DNA from: Clostridiales bacterium
Lineage (GTDB): Bacteria > Bacillota > Clostridia > Lachnospirales > WQUN01
Length of the DNA stretch: 10,782 nucleotides
Direction of reading: 5' to 3'
NCBI GenBank assembly: GCA_031269415.1
Contig: JAISZF010000222.1
Span: 1-10,782, forward strand
Shown: positions 5,424 to 10,782 of the stretch, piece by piece
How the letters are laid out: each line of letters starts with the position of its first letter
Position numbering within the stretch: position 1 is the stretch's first letter
The notes under the pieces: generated by a model
Database searches by the model: none
Seen by the model: only the letters and a program-made list of their open reading frames with translations
What the model was told of the DNA's origin: nothing
Made by a program: the position numbers and the translations under genes

Positions 5424-5933
5424 ATGTTAAGACCATCTTATTCTGAATTAATGGAAACGCTCAACAGTCAGAAAAAGGTTGACAGTCAGATCACAAGCCG
5501 TTACACTATTGTGCTGGCGGTGGCGAAACGCGCCAGGCAGATCATAGACGGGGCGAATCCGCTGACTTACGCCCCCACAGATCGCGCCGTATCTATCGCG
5601 GTCAAGGAACTGGACGAGGGCAAGCTGATTATAAAGGCGGATCCGGATCACTTGGAGAGTACGCAGGAACGTTTGGCCACTGGCCTGTATTATCAGGGCA
5701 TAACATCCGTTTCAAAGGACGATCTGCGGGATGACTTTAAAGACGTGTATACCGCGGAACCTCACGATGAAGACGACGAGAATTACAAGGATGACGACTA
5801 CAAGGAAGGCCCCTACAGCGACGATGAAGACGACAGCTATGGTGAGGACGAGGAGGACAGTTATAATAACGACGACTACCATGAAGACGTGAACAGCGTT
5901 TTTAAAGACGAAGACGAGGAGAGTTATGAGTGA
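5424..5933 (+). CDS. rpoZ: RNA polymerase omega subunit with long acidic tail
   Basis: Residues 1-71 are a normal omega subunit, which helps assemble the beta-prime subunit of RNA polymerase: 'LRPSYSELM', the hallmark 'SRYTIVLAVAKRARQI' (25-40), 'PTDRAVSIAVKEL' and 'GKLII'. Omega proteins are usually about 60-90 residues. This one is 169. Residues about 72-98 link to a tail (99-169) in which 35 of 71 residues are Asp or Glu, punctuated by regularly spaced tyrosines (Y109, 121, 126, 131, 139, 147, 152, 168). The tail is likely disordered and recalls the acidic tail of the delta subunit, though I see no sequence homology. AAGGGG lies 9 bases before the ATG. The gene end overlaps priA by 8 bases, and the GAGGAG ribosome binding site of priA is embedded in the acidic codons. 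No frameshift is evident. Confidence 0.93.
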   Translation: MLRPSYSELMETLNSQKKVDSQITSRYTIVLAVAKRARQIIDGANPLTYAPTDRAVSIAVKELDEGKLIIKADPDHLESTQERLATGLYYQGITSVSKDDLRDDFKDVYTAEPHDEDDENYKDDDYKEGPYSDDEDDSYGEDEEDSYNNDDYHEDVNSVFKDEDEESYE

Positions 5934-8382
5934 AACCTTGGCTGAGGTTGTGGTTTCCCACCCATCCAGGCAGTTAGACAGGGCGTTCCATTATATTATT
6001 CCCGATGAGCTGCGTCCGCGGCTCGACGCTGGCATGAGGGTGATTATTCCGTTCGGCTCGGGCGGCAAGCGCTACGAGGGCGTTGTAACCGGCTTTTCCG
6101 AAGATTGCGCCGTTGAGTCCGATAAGCTGAAGAGCATTATAGAGCTCTGTGACGAGGAGCCGGCCATAACCCGCGATATGCTGGATTTGGCCTTTTGGAT
6201 GCGTGAGAAGTATTACGCAACACTGGCCGAATGCCTCAGATGCGTTATGCCCGCGGGCATTCAACTGAAAACGGACGAGGTCGTTACGCTTGTTAAAAAC
6301 GATTACGCCTGTCTGCCCGCCCGGCAGAAAAGCGTATGCGCGTATCTGCGGGATAACGGAATAGAGAACGCCGTTTTGAAAAGTGAATTAATTCACATTT
6401 TCGGAGCTGGTGTTCTTTCTGCTGTAAAGCCGCTGCGTGACAAAGAATTTGTAGAGGTAACACAGATCTCGAAGAGACGCGATCTGACGCTGAAGATCCG
6501 CCACGCGCGTCTGAATACGGAAAACCCCGGCTTGGACGGCGCGTTGGAGGAAGCGGCGTCCAAAAACGATCCGCGTTCACGAGTCCTTAACTTACTTGCC
6601 GGCGTTGGCGAAACCGGTATGCCGGTTACGGATGTGCTGGCGAATCTGCGCGTATCGATCTCCCCGGTTAAAACGCTGGAGCGGATGGGCTTGGTGACGA
6701 CACGCGACGAGGTGATCCGTAGGAATACCGTATACGCGCGTTCGGAAGAATCCCCAAGGCCGAGGCTGACCGACGATCAGCAACAGGCGCTGAATTTTAT
6801 ATTAAACCGCGTGGAGAATTTTTCATCGAAGCCGATCCTGCTGCGCGGTGTTACCGGCAGCGGTAAAACGGAGGTTTACCTGCGCGTGATAGAATATGTT
6901 ATACGGCAAAACAAGCAGGCTATTGTGCTGGTGCCGGAGATTTCTCTGACACCGCAGACTGTGGACAGGTTCATCAGCCGTTTCGGCGAGCTGGTGACCG
7001 TTACCCACAGCAGGCTGAGTTTGGGGGAACGGTATGATCAATGGGTAAAAGCCAGGGATGGCGGGGTATCGGTAATGATTGGACCGCGTTCGGCTGTTTT
7101 CGCGCCTTTTGCGCGTTTAGGGGTTATTATCATCGACGAGGAACACGAGCATACATACAAATCGGAAGTAACTCCAAAATATTCGGCGAGGGAGGTCGCG
7201 GCGAAACGGGCTGAACAAGGCGCCGCGTCCGTAATTATGGGATCTGCCACGCCCAGCGTCACATCCTATTTCAGCGCGCGGAACGGCGAGACGGATATCT
7301 GCGTTATGCGGACGCGCGTTAACCAAAAGCCGCCTGACGTCCATATAATAGATATGCGGGTTGAGCTGGCCATGGGGAACCGGTCTATTTTCAGCGAGGG
7401 GCTGCGCGAGGCTTTGGAGCGGAATATCGCGGACGGCAGGCAGAGCATTCTGTTTTTGAACCGCCGGGGTCACTCAACATTTATTTCTTGCAGAAAATGT
7501 GGAAATGTCTTAAAATGTGATAATTGCAGCGTGAATTATACCTATCATATCTCCTATGATACGCTGATATGCCATTACTGCGGTAAAAAGATCAGCAAAC
7601 CCGATAATTGCCCGGCATGCGGCTCCACGTTTATAAAACTCTTCGGACTGGGCACGCAGAAGGTTGAGGAGGAAACCAGAAAGCTTTTCCCCGGCGAGCG
7701 TATAATACGGATGGATACGGATACCACCAAGGGCAAGCATGGGCACGCGGACTTGCTGAACATATTCCGGACGGGCGGCGCTTCCATTTTGATCGGCACG
7801 CAGATGATCGCCAAGGGTCTGGATTTCCCGAATGTTACCTTGGTCGGTGTTATGGCCGCGGATCTGTCTCTGAACAACGGGGATTTCCGCGCCGGCGAAA
7901 CGACGTTTCAGTTGCTGACGCAGGTAGCCGGTCGCGCGGGCCGCGCGGATCTGAACGGCCGAGTGTTTATTCAAACGTATATGCCGGATCATTACAGCGT
8001 GCGGTTAGCCGGCACGCAGGATTACGAGGCTTTTTACGAGCATGAGATAGCTCTGCGCAGACAGTTGAGCTATCCGCCGTTTACGCACGTCTTCTCGGTC
8101 ATGTTTGTGGGGGAACGGGAAAAAGAGATAATAGATAAGCTGAATAAACTGCTCGCCGTTATGCGGGCCTTCGATCGAAAATCCCAATTTGAGCTGCTGG
8201 GGCCCGTGCCGGCGCAGATTTCCAAGATAAAAAATCGGTTTCGATGGAAGTTGATTATCAAGGCGGTTGATGAGAAGAACTTGAAGAATTTTGCGCTATA
8301 CTGCATGGACAGGCTGAGGGAGCATACGGATATTGCCGATGTGAGCGTTCATCTGACCATGGATCCAATGATTATGGAATGA
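5926..8382 (+). CDS. priA: Primosomal protein N' / replication restart helicase PriA
   Basis: An 818-residue PriA, the 3'-5' superfamily 2 helicase that recognises stalled forks and reloads the replicative helicase. The N-terminal DNA-binding domain starts 'LAEVVVSHPSRQLDRAFHYIIP'. Walker A GVTGSGKT is at 308-315, and the Walker B DEEH box at 404-407 with 'HTYKSEVTPKYSARE' following. Eight zinc-binding cysteines occur in four CxxC pairs (522/525, 531/534, 549/552, 562/565). Motifs V and VI follow as 'ILIGTQMIAKGLDFPNV' and 'QVAGRAGRADLNGRV'. The length is close to Bacillus PriA (about 805). The ATG overlaps the rpoZ stop, with GAGGAG 5 bases upstream, so translational coupling is likely. In Bacillus coaBC lies between rpoZ and priA. 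It is absent here. Confidence 0.97.
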   Translation: MSETLAEVVVSHPSRQLDRAFHYIIPDELRPRLDAGMRVIIPFGSGGKRYEGVVTGFSEDCAVESDKLKSIIELCDEEPAITRDMLDLAFWMREKYYATLAECLRCVMPAGIQLKTDEVVTLVKNDYACLPARQKSVCAYLRDNGIENAVLKSELIHIFGAGVLSAVKPLRDKEFVEVTQISKRRDLTLKIRHARLNTENPGLDGALEEAASKNDPRSRVLNLLAGVGETGMPVTDVLANLRVSISPVKTLERMGLVTTRDEVIRRNTVYARSEESPRPRLTDDQQQALNFILNRVENFSSKPILLRGVTGSGKTEVYLRVIEYVIRQNKQAIVLVPEISLTPQTVDRFISRFGELVTVTHSRLSLGERYDQWVKARDGGVSVMIGPRSAVFAPFARLGVIIIDEEHEHTYKSEVTPKYSAREVAAKRAEQGAASVIMGSATPSVTSYFSARNGETDICVMRTRVNQKPPDVHIIDMRVELAMGNRSIFSEGLREALERNIADGRQSILFLNRRGHSTFISCRKCGNVLKCDNCSVNYTYHISYDTLICHYCGKKISKPDNCPACGSTFIKLFGLGTQKVEEETRKLFPGERIIRMDTDTTKGKHGHADLLNIFRTGGASILIGTQMIAKGLDFPNVTLVGVMAADLSLNNGDFRAGETTFQLLTQVAGRAGRADLNGRVFIQTYMPDHYSVRLAGTQDYEAFYEHEIALRRQLSYPPFTHVFSVMFVGEREKEIIDKLNKLLAVMRAFDRKSQFELLGPVPAQISKIKNRFRWKLIIKAVDEKNLKNFALYCMDRLREHTDIADVSVHLTMDPMIME

Positions 8383-8406
8383 CATAACATGAAAGGGGGA
8401 TACATT

Positions 8407-8886
8407 ATGGCCCTTAGAACTATCAGGAATTATGCCGATCCGTTGTTAAGGAAGAAATCAAAGCCGGTAAAAGCGTTTGACGGCAGGCTTCATACGCTGC
8501 TGGATGATATGCTTGAGACCATGCGGTCGGTTAGCGGCTTGGGCTTAGCCGCGCCTCAGGTAGGCGTGCTGAAACGGGCTGTGATAATTGAGCATGAAGA
8601 AACGCTGTTTGAATTGATTAACCCGGAGATAGTCGAAACCAAGGATACCCAGTCGCGCACGGAAGCCTGCTTGTCCGTGCCGGGAAAAAACGGCTTGGTT
8701 GAGCGTCCGGCGTATGTCAAGGTAAAGGCACGAAACAGACACGGCGAGGAGATTATCGTCGAAGGCGAGGAATTACTTGCTGTGGCGTTTTCTCATGAAC
8801 TGGATCACCTAGAGGGAGTATTATATATAGACAAGGCGACAGAGATATTTGATGTGAAAGCGGAGGATGATGAACCGGCGGAATGA
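8407..8886 (+). CDS. def: Peptide deformylase
   Basis: A 159-residue iron-type peptide deformylase that removes the formyl group from nascent N-terminal methionine. Motif I GLGLAAPQ is at 44-51, motif II EACLS at 86-90 with metal ligand C88, and motif III HELDH at 130-134 with H130 and H134 as ligands and E131 as catalytic base. The usual motif II is EGCLS; here Ala replaces Gly, a substitution I believe occurs in some Clostridia. The ATG at 8407 is chosen over one at 8389 because AAAGGGGG lies about 7 bases upstream and homology begins 'MALRTIRNYADPLLR'. The acidic end overlaps fmt by 4 bases (ATGA), coupling the two enzymes of the formyl-methionine cycle. Confidence 0.96.
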   Translation: MALRTIRNYADPLLRKKSKPVKAFDGRLHTLLDDMLETMRSVSGLGLAAPQVGVLKRAVIIEHEETLFELINPEIVETKDTQSRTEACLSVPGKNGLVERPAYVKVKARNRHGEEIIVEGEELLAVAFSHELDHLEGVLYIDKATEIFDVKAEDDEPAE

Positions 8887-9800
8887 ATGTTATTTTCATG
8901 GGAACACCCGAATTCTCGGAGGTTATACTGAAATCGCTGATCGGAAGACACAACGTGCGGGCTGTGGTAACACAGCCTGACAAGCCGGCGGGCCGGGGGC
9001 ATAAAACGCAGCCGCCGCCTGTAAAGCGGCTGGCGCGGGGAATGAATATTCCCGTGTTTCAACCTGAAAAACTCCGCGATCAGGCGTTTATTGACACGAT
9101 TAAATCTTATTGTCCGGATGTTATCGTAGTGGCCGCGTATGGGAAGATACTGCCGAAATCCCTGCTGGAAACGCCTCCCCTGGGCTGTATTAACGTACAT
9201 GCCTCACTTCTGCCTAAATACAGAGGCGCCGCGCCTATACAATGGGCAATAATCAACGGGGAAATCGAAACCGGCGTAACCATCATGCGCATGGATGAGG
9301 GGGTGGATACGGGCGGAATGATTCTTAAAACGCCTACGAGCGTCACGCCTGATGAAACCTTTGGAACCTTGCGCGGCCGACTGGCGGAAATGGGAGCGGC
9401 GGCCCTCTTGGAAGCGCTGGAACTCGAAGAAGTTGTTATTGAGGAACAAGACGGCGGGGAGGCGTGTTACGCGCCAATGATAACGAATGAAACTTGCCTA
9501 ATAGACTGGAATAAATCCAGCTTTAGGATAATAAACCTTATCCGAGCGCTTAACCCGGAGCCCGGCGCTGTGACTTCGTTTGAAGGCATGAAAATATGGC
9601 GAGCCGAATTGTTCAACCCTGATCCATCGCATAAAAACGCGCTTCCGGGGGAAATTATTGATATAGGTAAACGCGGTCTCGCGGTGAAAACCGTCGACGG
9701 CGCGGTTATAATTACAGAATTGCAAGCCAAGGGCGGTAAAAAAATGCCCGCGGCCGATTACCTGAGGGGGCATAGTATACCCTTGGGTATAAAAATATAG
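8883..9800 (+). CDS. fmt: Methionyl-tRNA formyltransferase
   Basis: A 305-residue enzyme that formylates initiator Met-tRNA using 10-formyltetrahydrofolate. It starts 'MNVIFMGTPEFSEVILKSL', with 'TQPDKPAGRGHK' near residue 30-41. The folate-binding and catalytic centre is 'GCINVHASLLPKYRGAAPIQ' (101-120) with catalytic N104 and H106, and D142 in 'MDEGVDTGG'. The C-terminal tRNA-binding OB-like domain (about 205-305) has 'IRALNPEPGAVTSF' and 'LAVKTVDGAVIITELQAKGG'. The start codon overlaps the def stop codon in ATGA. No strong ribosome binding site is seen, so coupling to def is expected. Length is normal. Confidence 0.97.
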   Translation: MNVIFMGTPEFSEVILKSLIGRHNVRAVVTQPDKPAGRGHKTQPPPVKRLARGMNIPVFQPEKLRDQAFIDTIKSYCPDVIVVAAYGKILPKSLLETPPLGCINVHASLLPKYRGAAPIQWAIINGEIETGVTIMRMDEGVDTGGMILKTPTSVTPDETFGTLRGRLAEMGAAALLEALELEEVVIEEQDGGEACYAPMITNETCLIDWNKSSFRIINLIRALNPEPGAVTSFEGMKIWRAELFNPDPSHKNALPGEIIDIGKRGLAVKTVDGAVIITELQAKGGKKMPAADYLRGHSIPLGIKI

Positions 9801-9809
9801 GGGGATATA

Positions 9810-10511
9810 ATGTTTTACTATGACAGTACGATTTTATTGGTTATCCCGGCGCTTATACTGTCCCTTTACGCGCAGTACAAGGTCAGTTCGGCGTATAAGA
9901 AATACAGCGCCACGCGTAATATCAAGGGATACACAGGCGCCGACGTGGCGCGCCAGCTCCTGCTGGCGTCGGACATCAACGATGTAAGGGTGGAGCCAAT
10001 CCACGGGAACCTGACGGATCATTATGATCCAAAGTCTAAGGTGCTAAGGCTGTCGGAGGGCGTCTATAACAGCCAGTCATTGGCGGCGGTGGGCATCGCG
10101 GCGCATGAAACCGGGCACGCCATACAGCACAACATAGGATACGCGCCGCTCGGGCTGCGCAGCGCCCTCGTGCCCGCGGCGAACGTCGGCTCCAGGCTGG
10201 CGATACCGCTGATTTTTATCGGATTTCTGCTGTCGGCCGGTTCCGGAAGTTTTGGTATGCTGATGATAAACGCGGGCATTATATTGTATACCGTCGCTGT
10301 CGCGTTTACATTGATAACGCTGCCCGTCGAATTCAACGCGTCCGGCAGGGCTATTGAATTGCTGTCGGAATATCATTTTCTGACCCCCGATGAAATAACC
10401 CCGGCTAAAAAGGTTTTAAACGCCGCGGCGCTGACATATGTGGCCGCGGCGCTTTCAGCGGTTCTTACGCTGCTGCGGTTTGTAATTATGGCCAACAGCC
10501 GAAGGGATTAA
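9810..10511 (+). CDS. Membrane zinc metallopeptidase, YugP type
   Basis: A 233-residue integral membrane protein of the YugP-like neutral zinc metallopeptidase family. The N-terminal membrane helix is about 6-22, the zinc motif HETGH is at 99-103, and the likely third ligand is E174 in 'LPVEFNASGRA'. Further membrane helices are at about 131-144, 150-171 and 206-226. The soluble segment before the motif has the family pattern 'GYTGADVARQLL', 'HGNLTDHYDPKSKVLRLSEGVY'. Substrates of the family are not well known. AGGGGG lies about 9 bases from the ATG, and the gene starts 9 bases after fmt. The fmt-metallopeptidase order is common in Clostridia, where rsmB often comes next. Here an IS66 fragment comes next instead. 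Confidence 0.92.
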   Translation: MFYYDSTILLVIPALILSLYAQYKVSSAYKKYSATRNIKGYTGADVARQLLLASDINDVRVEPIHGNLTDHYDPKSKVLRLSEGVYNSQSLAAVGIAAHETGHAIQHNIGYAPLGLRSALVPAANVGSRLAIPLIFIGFLLSAGSGSFGMLMINAGIILYTVAVAFTLITLPVEFNASGRAIELLSEYHFLTPDEITPAKKVLNAAALTYVAAALSAVLTLLRFVIMANSRRD

Positions 10512-10525
10512 ACGGAACTTCTCTA

Positions 10526-10552
10526 ACGCCCGCGCAATCACTGCGCGGGCGT
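10526..10552 (+). terminator. GC-rich hairpin at the end of the operon
   Basis: A perfect 10-bp stem ACGCCCGCGC/GCGCGGGCGT with a 7-base loop lies 15 bases after the metallopeptidase stop. The sequence after it (ATAATTAT) is AT-rich but has no T-run, so it is a possible weak or factor-assisted terminator, or a structural remnant at the IS boundary. Confidence 0.5.
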
Positions 10553-10560
10553 ATAATTAT

Positions 10561-10782
10561 GCCAACAATCACTACAAAACGACAAAAAAATATAAATATT
10601 CGCTGGAATACAAAGCCTACTATAAATATACCAATTGCGCACACGGGGAGTGCAACGCCCATCATTTAAGGGAACTCATATTCATCAGCGATGTGCTGGG
10701 ACAGGAATGGGCGAAAGAAATGCTCGGCCTGTTGATGAGGATTAAAACGCATGTAGACTATTCCCGCCTTTTTGGCGCTGAT
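10561..10782 (+). pseudogene. IS66-type transposase fragment, 5'-truncated
   Basis: One open frame runs to the window edge and includes 'CAHGECNAHHLRELIFISDV' and 'GQEWAKEMLGLLMRIK' (from about 10639 on). This matches the central catalytic region of IS66-family transposases, where 'CNAHHLREL' follows the second catalytic aspartate. No start codon or ribosome binding site precedes it, and the several hundred upstream residues of a full transposase are missing. The stretch just before it ('YSLEYKAYYKYTN') is in the position of the usual 'HDxWxxYxKY' but shows no Asp. Homology seems to begin near 10609, about 100 bases after the metallopeptidase stop. It is read as a decayed insertion remnant. 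The right part lies beyond the window. Confidence 0.8.

Noticed and set aside
5757..5933. Acidic repeat region of rpoZ as a frameshift artefact or tandem DNA repeat
   Set aside because: The frame stays open to a stop that overlaps the priA start with a proper ribosome binding site, and codons vary among the Asp/Glu runs, so it is neither a simple repeat nor an obvious error.
8389..8406. Earlier ATG at 8389 as the def start
   Set aside because: The six added residues are encoded by the ribosome binding site region (AAAGGGGG) of the better start at 8407.
1..10782. CRISPR array, toxin-antitoxin pair or defence system
   Set aside because: No regularly spaced repeats were seen, and all well-supported genes are either element recombination/regulation genes or housekeeping genes.

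Overview
The window looks like a chromosomal segment of a mid-GC, low-GC-lineage Gram-positive bacterium in class Clostridia, possibly the Oscillospirales, although the sequence alone does not fix the order. The evidence is the gene order yicC-remA-gmk-rpoZ-priA-def-fmt-metallopeptidase, the strong GGAGG-type ribosome binding sites, the presence of remA (a Firmicutes gene), and a short Cys-rich peptide of a clostridial type.

Left part (1 to about 3040) is accessory DNA. It starts with a partial reading frame whose end resembles the C-terminus of a gamma-glutamylcyclotransferase-like protein. Next come a BRO-N phage antirepressor-like gene bracketed by two related hairpins, a complete tyrosine integrase with all catalytic residues, and a small helix-turn-helix, excisionase-like gene overlapping the integrase 3' end. 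A strong bidirectional terminator follows. This is the integrase end of a prophage or integrative element, and it abuts the 3' end of a tRNA-Lys(CTT) gene on the minus strand, a common attachment site. No second copy of the tRNA 3' end is present, so the far end of the element is probably outside the window.

Middle part (3042 to 3505) is a short minus-strand cluster: tRNA-Lys with a near-consensus promoter, then a terminator, then a 55-residue Cys-rich peptide gene with its own promoter. A divergent, near-consensus promoter faces right.

Right part (3539 to 10511) is a tightly packed housekeeping operon. It covers RNA turnover (YicC), a matrix/osmoprotection regulator (RemA), guanylate kinase, RNA polymerase omega, the replication-restart helicase PriA, then peptide deformylase and Met-tRNA formyltransferase (the two halves of the N-formyl-methionine cycle), and a membrane zinc metallopeptidase. 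Several genes overlap or are a few bases apart, so co-transcription and translational coupling are likely. The omega subunit is unusual in carrying a roughly 70-residue, half-acidic C-terminal tail. The window ends in a 5'-truncated IS66-type transposase fragment just after the operon's last visible gene.

I found no convincing new defence or other multi-gene system. The items most worth a second look are the acidic omega tail, the paired hairpins around the antirepressor gene, the small Cys-rich protein, and the integrase/excisionase overlap.
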